DNA of 26,824 nucleotides from Saprospiraceae bacterium. Its GTDB lineage: Bacteria; Bacteroidota; Bacteroidia; Chitinophagales; Saprospiraceae. Below, in pieces: positions 1 to 8,245 of this stretch. Each line of letters starts with the position of its first letter. Positions within the stretch are counted from its first letter, which is position 1. A program made the position numbers and the translations under genes. The DNA is taken from positions 1 to 26,824 of the forward strand of contig JADKAE010000032.1 in NCBI GenBank assembly GCA_016715405.1, in the 5' to 3' direction. The notes beneath the pieces are model-generated. The model was given only the letters and a program-made list of their open reading frames with translations, was not told the origin of the DNA and searched no databases.

Positions 1-37
1 TGTGGTGATAATTAACAAATTAAAAAAATATTTTATT

Positions 38-742
38 TTAAATATTAATAATATTATCAACAAAATCAGCAAGTGTCAAATCAACCAGTGCCCCCAAATT
101 TACTTGCTCGATGGGGTGTTTGGAATTTGGCAGAAGCTGAAAGCGGCCATTGGGCAGGACGGCCGCTACGGCCTCCGATTCCTCGCGGGTCACCATTTGG
201 TCGTCATCGCCGAGGCAGATGAGAACCGGTTGTTGGATGGCGGCCCATTGAGTGAGTGGAGCGCCTGGCCGTTTGCCCAATCCATGCAGCATGTCGGCTG
301 TTTTGCAATGCCAGTTTCCAATCTACAGGCTGATGCCGGGCGGAGGAGTAGCAGCAAAATAAAGGGTATCTTCTCCATATTTTTTCGGGGTTGAGCATTT
401 TCATTTCCTTTTTCGGCGATGGCGGGGTCCCAGGCGAATTTGGTGCCCAGGGTCGTCACCCGGCTGTTGACCAGCTCGGGGGTGGGTGAGAGCGAGATAC
501 AGGGCCATATCCGCCCATGCTGGCACGAAAAATCGGCGCCAACTATCTGGTTTTCCTTCATAAAGAAGCCGTACCTCTTCGGCAAATGCCGGAATAGAAA
601 AATTACCGTCCACCGGCTTGCTGCCGTGCCCGCTGAAATTCAGGTCGTAGACTTCATAATGGCTCGACAACAAGTTCTTCAATGCAGCTAACTGATCTTT
701 ACTGCCTATTGCTCCGTGGAGTAATATCAATGAAGTATTCAT
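38..742 (-). pseudogene. alpha/beta hydrolase, frameshifted
   Basis: Read right to left, three overlapping frames together spell an alpha/beta-hydrolase fold protein of about 235 residues. The N-terminus has the first strand and oxyanion region (SLILLHGAIGS) and a GHGSKP segment. The middle contains a possible nucleophile elbow SMGGY in one frame, followed by ALYLALTHPRA in another. The C-terminus carries a GDDDQMVT acid segment and a catalytic-histidine segment NSKHPIEQV. No single frame covers all of them, so at least two indels are needed, near 510-560 and 290-400. The substrate cannot be told. The gene starts just beside a repeat hairpin at 749. Either a pseudogene or a gene damaged by assembly error. 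Confidence 0.75.
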
Positions 743-748
743 AGTTTT

Positions 749-856
749 GATGTGCTAATGTGCTGATGTGCTGATGTGCTGATTTGCTAATGTGTTGATG
801 TGTTGATTATTAATATATTATTAGCAAATTAGCACATCAGCAAATTAGCAAATTAA
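749..856. repeat. TGATGTGC-word hairpin repeat, copy 1
   Basis: The left arm (749-808) is a run of 8-nt words of the type TGATGTGC, TAATGTGC, TGATTTGC and TGATGTGT. After a short AT-rich loop near 809-817, the right arm (818-856) has reverse-complement words (AGCAAATT, AGCACATC). The arms could pair into a long imperfect hairpin. It lies directly upstream of the hydrolase start. Confidence 0.85.
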
Positions 857-861
857 CCCTT

Positions 862-1291
862 CGATGTGCTGATTATTTTCGATATTATCTTTTGTATACT
901 GGTTAGTTTATATGAAATGGTCACAATTTGGGTAGCTTGGTGACTGCCGGCACAACAATAACCAATATTCTGTTTCAGCGGCTTCTTTCGCGGCAATTTT
1001 CATTTTTTTGGCATAAATCCGCCTTACTTTCGGGGCTTTGAGCCTCTCGCACATAAGCGTTATAGAGTTCCCGACTTTCAGAAAACTGCTAATCACACAT
1101 ATTTGCGGTCGGTTGTTCCAATTTTTCTTCGCAATAGGTAATAATAGTTTTGTGCAAATTCAAAAGTCTGTTTAAGTATTACATTGTCTTTTCCCTGCAT
1201 ATTAAAATAATCAGCCAAATGAACTAAATCAGCACATTAGCACATCAGCACATTAAAATATCAGCACATTACACATCAGGACATCAGCACA
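862..1291. mobile_element. repeat-arm element enclosing a four-helix-bundle gene
   Basis: The segment starts with GATGTGCTGATTATTTT at 863-879 and ends with AAAATAATCAGC (1204-1215) followed by tandem AGCACATT/AGCACATC words to 1291. The ends are inverted relative to each other: the core GCTGATTATTTT is shared by both flanks. The only content between is a minus-strand four-helix-bundle gene. The arrangement resembles a hairpin with an S23-type protein in the loop, as in 23S rRNA intervening sequences. That it is mobile is inference; no target-site duplication was identified. Confidence 0.45.
908..1200 (-). pseudogene. four-helix bundle protein (S23/IVP-like), frameshifted
   Basis: Across frames the translation gives MQGKDNVILKQTFEFAQ, then VISSFLKVGNSI, then NAYVREAQSPESKAD, then KMKIAAKEAAETEYWLLLC. 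This order matches the four-helix bundle family (23S rRNA intervening-sequence protein and Avd-like), where a VISKQLLKSGTSIGANVREA-like stretch is followed by ESKADF and a KIALKEADETxYWLELL helix. At least three single-base shifts are needed, so the gene as written is broken. The start was taken at the ATG ending at 1200, because the family begins shortly before the FEFA helix. It is the only gene between inverted repeat arms. The family is a small nucleic-acid-associated helical bundle whose cellular role in standalone form is not established. Confidence 0.7.
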
Positions 1292-1294
1292 TCA
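1228..1294. repeat. TGATGTGC-word repeat, right arm beside kinase-RapZ stop
   Basis: Tandem words AGCACATT, AGCACATC and shortened variants run up to the stop codon of the kinase-RapZ gene. The TCA of the last CATCA word (1292-1294) is that gene's TGA stop on the minus strand. These words are complementary to the left arm at 749-808, more than 400 bp away. Confidence 0.8.
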
Positions 1295-2743
1295 ATTCTT
1301 CCATCCTTTCCTCTCTTGTTCTATATGATGCACCTCCACCTTCACCCCGTATTTTTCGGCCAGGTGGCGTGCCATGGCGTCGGCGGCGTAGACAGAGCGG
1401 TGTTGGCCGCCCGTGCAGCCAAAATTAACCATTAAATTCGTAAAACTGCGTTCGATATAATCCTCCACGGCCTCGTCCACAATGCGGAAAGCGCTGAGTA
1501 AAAACTCATCCATACGGCTGTGGTGTTTCAGAAAATTGATCACCGGTTCGTCGCGGCCGGTGAGTTGCTTGTATGATTCATAGCGGCCGGGGTTGTGCAG
1601 GAAGCGGCAGTCGAACACAAAGCCGCCGCCGTTGCCGCTGGTATCCTGGGGGATGCCGCTCTGGTTGTAGGCAAAACTATTGATCGTAACCGTAAGCAGG
1701 CTGGCAGCGCCTTTCTGCTTGTTGAAAGGCTGGAATTGCTGCGATTGGATCAGGTGGCGAAGCGTGCGGGTTAGTTCGGGAATCTCCACCGGGAATTGCA
1801 CGTGGTCGAGTACCCATTGCACGTTCTGTAGGGCAAACGGGATGCTCTGCAAAAAGTGCGCCTTGCGCTCCAACAACCCCCTGAAGCCGTAAGTGCCGAA
1901 GACCTGAATACAGCGCATCAGCACATAACCGTAATAGTAGGCCACAAATTCCTCGCGATCGACGGGGATGTATTGGGCCACGGCCTTCAGGTAATGGTCG
2001 AGCAATTCCTGTTTGATCTTTTCGGGAATATCGGCTTTGGCCTGATACAGCAGCGAGGCCAGGTCGTATTGCAGCGCGCCGCGGCGACCGCCCTGGTAGT
2101 CGATAAAAAAGGGTTCGCCGCCTTTCACCATAATATTGCGCGTCTGAAAATCGCGAAACATAAAATACTGGCAGTCGGCGCCGAGCAGATAATCGGCAAA
2201 GCGGTGAAAATCGTCCTCCAGTTTCTGCTCATCGTAGGGCACATATGCCAGTCGGAGGAAGCCGTATTTAAACGTATTAAAATCCCATATCATCGACTGC
2301 TTGTCGAAGGACTCGCGTGGGTAACACACGCTGTAGTCGAGATCGCGGCTGCCTTCGATTTGCAGTCGGGCCAGTTGCTCCACCACGCGTTTATAGAGTT
2401 GCACCAGATAGTCGGGGAAATCGTCGCCTTTTTGCAGCAGGAAGCTATACATCGTCGTCGAGCCGAGGTCTTCCTGGAGGTACACGTGGCGTTGGGCGTC
2501 TTCGGCATAAATCTCCGGCACGGGCAGGCCTTTGTCCCGGAAGTGGCGCGAAAAAGCCAGGAAGGCGGCATTTTCGGCGTCGTTGGGGTTATAGGCGCCG
2601 ATGGCGGTGCGGGCGCCGCGTTGGAGGCGGTAATAGATGCGTTGGGAGCCCGACGGCGCCAGCGGCAGGATCAGGTCGGGGGTTTCGCCGGCCCACTGTT
2701 CGTAGAGATCGCTAAGTGCCAGTTCGATTTTTATGGCGGACAT
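1292..2743 (-). CDS. AmgK-like sugar kinase fused to RapZ C-terminal domain
   Basis: A 483-residue two-domain protein. Residues 1 to about 335 are an aminoglycoside-phosphotransferase-fold kinase with RDFQTRN at 197-203 (catalytic Asp198) and FIDYQGG from 213 (metal-binding Asp215). The following GALQYDLASLL resembles AmgK, the N-acetylmuramate/N-acetylglucosamine anomeric kinase of peptidoglycan recycling. Residues about 347-483 match the C-terminal half of RapZ, with DCRFLHNPGR at 378-387 and GCTGGQHRS at 442-450. The N-terminal P-loop NTPase half of RapZ is absent. The RapZ C-terminal half is known to bind GlcN6P and the GlmZ sRNA in enterobacteria; here it may sense an amino sugar for the attached kinase, which is inference. 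The stop codon lies in a repeat word and the start is six bases from another repeat. No MurU-like nucleotidyltransferase is in the window. Confidence 0.85.
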   Translation of the reverse strand: MSAIKIELALSDLYEQWAGETPDLILPLAPSGSQRIYYRLQRGARTAIGAYNPNDAENAAFLAFSRHFRDKGLPVPEIYAEDAQRHVYLQEDLGSTTMYSFLLQKGDDFPDYLVQLYKRVVEQLARLQIEGSRDLDYSVCYPRESFDKQSMIWDFNTFKYGFLRLAYVPYDEQKLEDDFHRFADYLLGADCQYFMFRDFQTRNIMVKGGEPFFIDYQGGRRGALQYDLASLLYQAKADIPEKIKQELLDHYLKAVAQYIPVDREEFVAYYYGYVLMRCIQVFGTYGFRGLLERKAHFLQSIPFALQNVQWVLDHVQFPVEIPELTRTLRHLIQSQQFQPFNKQKGAASLLTVTINSFAYNQSGIPQDTSGNGGGFVFDCRFLHNPGRYESYKQLTGRDEPVINFLKHHSRMDEFLLSAFRIVDEAVEDYIERSFTNLMVNFGCTGGQHRSVYAADAMARHLAEKYGVKVEVHHIEQERKGWKN

Positions 2744-2748
2744 TTTTG

Positions 2749-2897
2749 TCGATTTGCTGATTTGCTGATTTGCTGATGTGCTAATGTGCTAATTTGCTAA
2801 TAAATAAATATTAATCAGTATATTAACTTATCAGCGCAACTTGTCCCGAACTCGCTTCGGGATCAGCACATCAGCAAATTAGCACATTAGCAAATTA
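2749..2897. repeat. TGATGTGC-word hairpin repeat, copy 3
   Basis: The left arm (2749-2802) consists of TGATTTGC, TGATGTGC and TAATGTGC words. An AT-rich loop follows, then a GC-rich palindrome (stem TCCCGAA/TTCGGGA, 2844-2862) and reverse-complement words to 2897. The last word contains the TAA stop (minus strand, 2895-2897) of the DoxX gene. It fills the whole gap between the kinase-RapZ start and the DoxX stop. Confidence 0.9.
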
Positions 2898-3296
2898 TTT
2901 CCCAATCCCCACCCGTGCCATGAGGGCCTTCAATTCGTCCCTTCGCATATACAACAACGCCAAAGATGCTACCATCACAATCACAGCCAGGGCGAATAAT
3001 TTGCCGCCGTCGTTTTGCACCGAGATGCCGAGTTTGGTGAGGTGAAAAAAGATAGCTCCGGCGATCACGCCTGTGCTGAGCAGGGCGCCAAAAATCACCG
3101 TACGGGGTATCAGCAGCAGGGCTGCGGCTATGAGTTCCATCACGCCGATGCCGATGCGGCCCCAGGGCTCCATGCCTACTGCGGTAAAGATATAGACGCT
3201 TTCGGGTGCGGCGGTGAATTTATAGAAAAGGGTTTGGAGGAGGATGAGCGCTGCTACGAGGCGCAGGGCCAGGTCCAGGTTTTTTTGATTGAACAT
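2895..3296 (-). CDS. DoxX family membrane protein
   Basis: A 133-residue protein with four predicted hydrophobic segments, roughly residues 8-25, 45-65, 70-90 and 102-118. The pattern LRLVAALILLQTLFYKFTAAPES, then GIGVMELIAAALLLIPR and a GAIFFHL segment, is typical of DoxX/DoxD-like proteins (annotated here in broken form: LRLVAALILLQ and FYKFTAAP are separate motifs). It acts in the inner membrane; members have been linked to quinone or thiol redox, but the substrate is unknown here. A TATCTTTA sequence about 20 bases upstream of the start resembles a Bacteroidota -7 element. Its stop codon is part of the adjacent repeat. Confidence 0.8.
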   Translation of the reverse strand: MFNQKNLDLALRLVAALILLQTLFYKFTAAPESVYIFTAVGMEPWGRIGIGVMELIAAALLLIPRTVIFGALLSTGVIAGAIFFHLTKLGISVQNDGGKLFALAVIVMVASLALLYMRRDELKALMARVGIGK

Positions 3297-3507
3297 GGTG
3301 GGTGTGGTTTTTTGGGGAGTAAAGATAGGGAATGTTTGGGTAGAGGTCAGACTTTCTTACCGCATGTTCAACCGGAATAGGAGTTAAAATGGCTACAGTC
3401 ATTATGCAAGACAAACAAGTGAATAAATTTATGCGCTAAATAAGTGGAATCTATCTTTCTTTCACCGATCCAGCCGGCTACCACCTACATATCAAAACAA
3501 AGAGCCA

Positions 3508-3825
3508 TTACCCTCCCATCCCGGCATGCTTTTTGCCTGGTTGAACATGCTTTAAAATGCTCCACACCGTCCTTTCGGAGATGTTGAAGCGGTGCGACAA
3601 GGCGCTAACTGTCAGAGTTTTGTGCCCTTCGAGTTCTTCATTCAGCTTTCTGTATTCGTTGATCACTGCATAGCGCTGAATCAGCGTTGGCGGAATTAGA
3701 TCCTGATCGATTAAAAAGTGACCATTGGTTTCTGTCCGCTCAAGCTATGCCTTTCGCAAGCTGATTCAAATTTGGTGCAAGTGCTTCTCGAATCGGTCTA
3801 TCAGATATTTCCTGTTTTGATTCAT
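3508..3825 (-). pseudogene. small helix-turn-helix protein with two compensating frameshifts
   Basis: The minus strand can be read as a protein of about 105 residues if two single-base shifts are allowed, one near 3770 and one near 3713. It runs MNQNRKYLIDRFEKHLHQ, then KFESACERHSLSGQKPMVT, then FLIDQDLIPPTLIQRYAV, and ends in TVSALSHRFNISERTVWSIL, a helix-turn-helix (sALshrFniSerTVwsil). Both shifts fall in short A or T runs and cancel each other. The length and architecture fit a small DNA-binding regulator, but I do not recognise the family. It could be a real small gene damaged by assembly error or a decayed remnant. No transposase is next to it. Confidence 0.5.
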
Positions 3826-4233
3826 AGCATATTGATATTGTATTTGATGCATATTATAGCTCGCACCTCTAAGTTTGGTATGAACTGGGGCGGCATAATC
3901 CAGGGGGGGCTTATACTGCGGTGTGCGGTATCCACACTTTTTGTATTACTCATAGTGCTGTGGCGGTTTATCCAGATACAAATTTCACCCCGTTCACCGC
4001 ATTTTTTTATCGCCTGTATGCTAGCACCTGTATTGCAGTGCATCGATACCTCCATGAACAAGAAGGCTTCATCAATAATTTACCATCACTAAAATTTAGA
4101 TTTAAATATTTGATAACAAGTATCTTATGTTTGTTTTGAAAAAATCGTAGTATTATTGCACTACTATAGTCTGGTTCCGTACTGAATGCAGTTTAGCAGA
4201 AGGTTTTTCCCCGCAGAATTAACACCTACTTAC
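3826..4233. other. AT-rich gap without a supported gene
   Basis: Open frames here look like chance: their translations have irregular composition and no recognisable motif. The only feature seen is a possible promoter at 4126-4133 before the next gene. Confidence 0.5.
4126..4133 (+). promoter_or_regulatory. Bacteroidota -7-like motif TATGTTTG
   Basis: TATGTTTG fits the TAnnTTTG element of Bacteroidota sigma-70 promoters and lies about 100 bases before the start of the gene at 4234. A TTG upstream is not at the usual spacing, so this is a weak call. Confidence 0.35.
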
Positions 4234-5680
4234 ATGGAAAACAGCAAATTTCTTGAAACGCTTCGCACCCTCAACAAAAGAGAACTCACGGCTTTTGCCA
4301 AATACCTCGATGGCAATTACAGCAATGACAAAATTGCCTTGGCCGTATTTGATTATATCAGGGCGTTTTTCCCCGATTATCGCGACGAAAAAGCTGGAAA
4401 TCGCTTATGCGTACAAGAAAATCTTTGGCGTCGATATCCAGGCTCATAAAAACAACCGTAAAAAATTGCTCAATACGCTTTCCGACTTGTACAAATGGCT
4501 GAAAGAATTTTTGCTTTGTGAAAAATCAAGGACAAATCACTGGAAAGCACGGCCTTGTGGCTGGCCGTAGCCAAACAAAGGGGATTGGAAGGCGAAAGCA
4601 ATAGGCAATTGCAAAAATAAGAACACAAATCACTGCTTCATCCGGCGCTACTGTATCAGAAGCGCTATTGGGTATGTTGGCGGATTATTATACCTACTAC
4701 CAACAGCACAGTAAAAACCTGGAACCCAATGTGGAGGCGTTGTTAAATTGTGTAACAAACCTCGATCGGTACTATTGCCTGGTTAGGCTGAAACTGGCTT
4801 GTGAAATGGCCAGTCTGAAAAAGTTAGGTCTTTGCAATTATCAATCGGACAGTGAAGAATTTGTGCAAAAAATGATGGATTGGCCCCAAATTCAGGATAA
4901 GTCGCCGTTCCAACTTTACAAAGAAGCTTACCTGGTTATCACGCAAGACGATGAAAACGCGTTTTTAAGGTTAGAAAAATGGCTGTATGATAACCACGAC
5001 CATGTCGGAAAGGATGAACTTCATATTGCGCTCAGTTATTTACAAAACTTTGCCGCTGCGCAATTCAAAAAGGCAATATGACATACTCCCCTGTTTTACA
5101 CAGGCTCAACCTATTTGGCGTGGAAAAGGGACTTTTCATCCAAAAAAACGTTATGTCGGCTACGCGATTCAATAATATTGTCGGTATTGCTTGTCGTGAG
5201 GCAGACTTCGACTGGGTCCATTCTTTTATAACCGAATACAAAGATTATTTGCTCGACGAATACCGTGAAGATACAGCCAGGTTGGCACAGGCTATTGTAT
5301 TGTTCCACCAAAAAAAATTTGAAGCGGCCTACTATTGGTTTTCAAAAACAGAATTTTCCAGCCCTGAATCTGCCATCCAGGCAAAATTATACGAAATCAG
5401 GTGTCTATTTGAATTAGAATGGGGGCATACCGCGCTCGATAGTTACATCAATACATTTCAGGTGTTTTTACAAAGAAAGCGAACAAAAAGGACTCACATT
5501 GTGGTTCCCGCACTCAATTTTATACGCCTGCTCCGAATGATATCCGAAGAAAAAACACCACATGAGAAAATAATAGATAAAATTAATAATACAAAACCGC
5601 TTTACCTTAAGGATTGGTTGCTTGAAAAAATGGAGTTATATAAAGGAAAGTTTACCACCCAAAAACCCAGGGGTAATTGA
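4234..5680 (+). pseudogene. hypothetical protein of a Saprospiraceae-type family, multiply frameshifted
   Basis: Fragments in alternating frames join into one protein of about 480 residues. It starts MENSKFLETLRTLNKREL at 4234, continues with KLEIAYAYKKIFGVDIQAH, LESTALWLAVAKQRGLEGE, MLADYYTYYQQHSKNLEP and DRYYCLVRLKLACEMASL, and ends LKDWLLEKMELYKG. Joins are needed near 4395, 4530, 4617, 4670 and 5072; most are one missing base in an A run (for example gaaaaag and caaaaagg). The protein is mostly helical and TPR-like in look, with no signal peptide and no catalytic motif I recognise. I have an impression that long proteins of this sort recur in Saprospiraceae genomes, but the function is unknown. 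The start at 4234 was preferred over the earlier ATG at 4186 because MENSKFLETL opens the conserved part. Confidence 0.65.
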
Positions 5681-5699
5681 GTGGCAAATCAGGAAATTA

Positions 5700-6059
5700 T
5701 TAAGTGACGATGATATCATCGTAAACAATAGATTGCGAAGTTCCCCCTCCACAGATGGTCACAAAATAAAATGTGTACGTACCTGCCGGCAGGTTGGTGT
5801 AATCGATGTAAAGGTTGCTTGTTGTCCTTTCCGTACTCGTGTAGTTGTCTCCTTCCCGGTAGTACCATACCTTATAGCTGGCGCCTTGTTCATTGGAATC
5901 CCAGGAAAAAGAGGCATGGTTGGAACTCGGCATGGCAAGCCCCAGGTCGTAAGGGGAGGGCAGGTACAAACAGGTGTAGTGCGATGGTTGCGTGAGGACC
6001 GCTGCGAATAATGCGATAGCAACAAGCACGGATCCTGCTTTACTCGAGATCTTTCTCAT
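5700..6059 (-). CDS. small secreted protein with one Fn3-like beta-sandwich
   Basis: A 119-residue protein. Residues 1-24 form a signal peptide (MRKISSKAG, then a hydrophobic core VLVAIALFAAVLT). The rest looks like a single fibronectin type III-like domain: ASFSWDSNEQGASYKVWYY is followed by TSNLYIDYTNLPAGTYTFYF, the usual W...Y.V.Y and L.pgt.Y pattern. No sorting domain or catalytic motif is present. It is probably exported to the periplasm or surface. It is intact, unlike its two neighbours, and has no repeat hairpin beside it. Confidence 0.65.
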   Translation of the reverse strand: MRKISSKAGSVLVAIALFAAVLTQPSHYTCLYLPSPYDLGLAMPSSNHASFSWDSNEQGASYKVWYYREGDNYTSTERTTSNLYIDYTNLPAGTYTFYFVTICGGGTSQSIVYDDIIVT

Positions 6060-6350
6060 AGCAAAAATGTTTAAGGTGAATGAATAGTAGGCAGGTTACA
6101 AGCTACAGACAAATGGGCTTCGCCATTGAGCCAATGACAGGAGTGTTCTTATCAATTACTGAAAATAACCGGTTATGAAACTTAGGCGTACCACACATGT
6201 CAGGCGTAACGGCGTGTAGCGCAACTACATACTGCCGTGCCGGTTCTGCTTATCAATAATTACAGGACAAAATTAATTGAGTTGAAAATGGTGGGTTTTA
6301 TAAAATTGATTTACAGTTGTTTATATAAATTTACATAAATTTATTCAGGC

Positions 6351-7266
6351 TTAATGTGTAATAGGCTTAGCATCTTTTTTGTTTTTGAAGAGAAGACCAG
6401 TAGCGTTTAAAAGCAGCGCATCAGTCGATTTGCTAAATTCAACAACAGGGCAATTGGCTCTGGATTCTCCGTAAATGTAATGTGATACCATCATTTTTCC
6501 GTTGACTGTATGGCCGTCTACTGCCATAAAATAATTATATGGAATGTGTTTATAAGTAAAACTTGAAATGTGCCGGGGGTTTTTGCTTTTTGCTGTATCC
6601 GACCCGTTGTTTGCTTCCTTCCGGTTGATTGCTGTCGGCTTTAATTGCGGCTTCGTTGCTCTCGGGGTTGGTAATACATTTGAAATGCTTTTTCCAATGG
6701 CCTCATTGTACTCCCTTCTGCCCTGTTAATGGGACTGAAGTATGCGTGTGTCCCAAATTCGGCTTCTTTCTGCGCAGTTGAGAAGAATGCGTTTTCTGGC
6801 AATGGATATCTGGCTGTCGTAAGAGACGGGGGATCCTTTACATCAAAGCTGGTATATCAACCGGGTCAATCGCTTTGTTGCTTCTTCATAATCATTGTGT
6901 CCAGTGTAACCCCAGTTCGTTAAGCACAAGTTCCTGGATCCTTGGCCACTTTATCTAAAGTAGTGGATTTTACATTTTTTCCACTGAGTATATTGCTAAA
7001 AGTCGGCTCAGATATATTCTTCCCGAGATACCGCATTTTTTTTACGATGGTAGATTGATCGTAATGCTGACGGTTTTTCAGCAGTTCCTTTTATTATAAT
7101 CGTTCTTTCCATCTTTACTTTCTAATTCGACTTCAAGATCGACAATTGATTTGGTAAATCCAACACACCAATCGTCGAATAATTCCAGCGCTTCAACCAG
7201 CCAATTCCCCATTTCAGTCCTAAAACCAGGCCGTTGAGGCACTCCCCTCTTTACAACTCGCCCCAC
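6351..7266 (-). pseudogene. HTH (XRE-like) protein of about 300 residues, frameshifted
   Basis: Minus-strand pieces in different frames join into one protein. From the N-terminus: MGNWLVEALELFDDWCVGF, DLEVELESKDGKNDYNK, ELLKNRQHYDQSTIVKKM, then an HTH with LGKNISEPTFSNILSGKN and VKSTTLDKVAK. A linker (EEATKRLTRLIYQL, then DPPSLTTARYPLPENAFFS) follows, and the C-terminal part contains HIPYNYFMAVDGHTVNGKM and SHYIYGESRANCPVVEF. The SEPTFSNILSG-N-x-KSTTLDKVA segment fits the recognition part of a Cro/C1-type HTH. About five indels are needed (near 7093, 6940, 6905, 6845, 6712), several in short homopolymers. The start is uncertain, either 7266 or the internal ATG at 7209. The C-terminal domain is not recognised. 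It may be a regulator; no partner is adjacent. Confidence 0.6.
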
Positions 7267-7273
7267 ATGTCCC

Positions 7274-7281
7274 TATTTTTG
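7274..7281 (+). promoter_or_regulatory. Bacteroidota -7-like motif TATTTTTG
   Basis: TATTTTTG fits TAnnTTTG and lies 20 bases before the ATG at 7302. Without a clear -33 TTG this is tentative. Confidence 0.4.
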
Positions 7282-7301
7282 TGGGACTGACTGTACAACC
7301 T

Positions 7302-8079
7302 ATGACCCGACTGTTGCCACTACTAACCGTGCTTTTATTAAGCACTTGCTACCGGCTTGCCGCGCAAGAGATTCCACTCAAAGTCGCTAAGCCCAAGGCG
7401 AGGCAGATATGGATTGGCATGGGCTGGTCCGACTGGTCGATTCGCGACGATGCGTATGCGCCCGGCGGCGTATACAATGCAGGCATGACCACTTTGCGCA
7501 TCGGCCATACCCGCGAACAAGGCCAATGGATCAACTTTACGGAAGGTATGATAGGCCTGGGGCGACTCCAAACGGCGCAAAACGAGGCCCTTCGACTCGC
7601 TTCTGCTGCCCGTGAAAGGCCCCGTTATACAAGTAGGCTCTACCCACAAAGGTATGCAGTTGAAAGGCGAAGACGGGATGCGATACCGAACGGGACTAAC
7701 GCTGCTGGAAACTATGTATTACCCCAGGTATGCCCGGCCGGGACTGGTATCCTCCACTACGCTGGGTCCCGAAATAGGCTTCGAACCCACGCAACGGCAG
7801 GGCGCCACGATTTCACTGCGCCTCAGCATCCCCCTGGTCGGCTGGCTCACGCGCTGGCACAAAGACCCCAAGGGAGAAGGCAAACCCGAAAAGGTGAAGA
7901 AATTTTCAGGCGTAAAATCTATGCAAACGGCTAACTTGTCCCTCCATGGGCAGTATTTTTTTAACAAAAGCCTTTCCGCCGGTTTCCAGTGGAGGTTGTC
8001 CTCCCTCACCTACCGGCGAAACCATTTGCTCAAATTGAAGGAAAATAGCTGGTATGTGTATGTGGCAGGACATTATTGA
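7302..8079 (+). pseudogene. exported protein, probably outer-membrane associated, frameshifted
   Basis: The first part (7302 to about 7610) has a signal peptide, MTRLLPLLTVLLLSTCYRL with an AAQ cleavage site, then QIWIGMGWSDWSIRDDAYA. A second frame takes over near 7610 and runs to 8079 (PVIQVGSTHKGMQLKGEDGM, then LTLLETMYYPRYARPGL, and SLHGQYFFNKSLSAGFQW). A single indel near 7590-7612 joins them into about 258 residues. Alternating hydrophobic and polar strands with many Tyr, Trp and Gly suggest a beta-rich envelope protein, but the family is not recognised. The stop codon TGA at 8077-8079 is the first three bases of a TGATTTGC repeat word. Confidence 0.6.
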
Positions 8080-8222
8080 TTTGCTGATTTGCTGATTTGC
8101 TGATTTTACTACTTATTTTAATGTATTAATTATTAGCACAACTTGTCCCGGACGAAGTTCGGAATCAGCACATTAACTCATCAGCACATTAGCACATTAG
8201 CACATCAGCACATCAGCACATT
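8077..8222. repeat. TGATGTGC-word hairpin repeat, copy 4
   Basis: The left arm begins with TGATTTGC words at 8077, exactly at the stop codon of the preceding gene. An AT-rich loop follows, then a GC-rich module (TTGTCCCGGAC...TTCGGAATC, 8143-8166) and at least seven AGCACATT/AGCACATC words up to 8222. The next gene starts at 8246. The module resembles the one in the copy at 2749-2897. Confidence 0.9.
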
Positions 8223-8245
8223 AAACTAATTAACCACCATAAATT

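Noticed and set aside
1856..2776. 306-residue open frame on the plus strand
   Set aside because: Antisense shadow of the kinase-RapZ gene.
3220..3414. 64-residue minus-strand frame upstream of DoxX
   Set aside because: Proline-rich chance frame overlapping the DoxX start, no RBS or motif.
3718..4139. Possible membrane protein on the plus strand
   Set aside because: Hydrophobic stretches come from AT-rich DNA; it overlaps the HTH reading and shows no family pattern.
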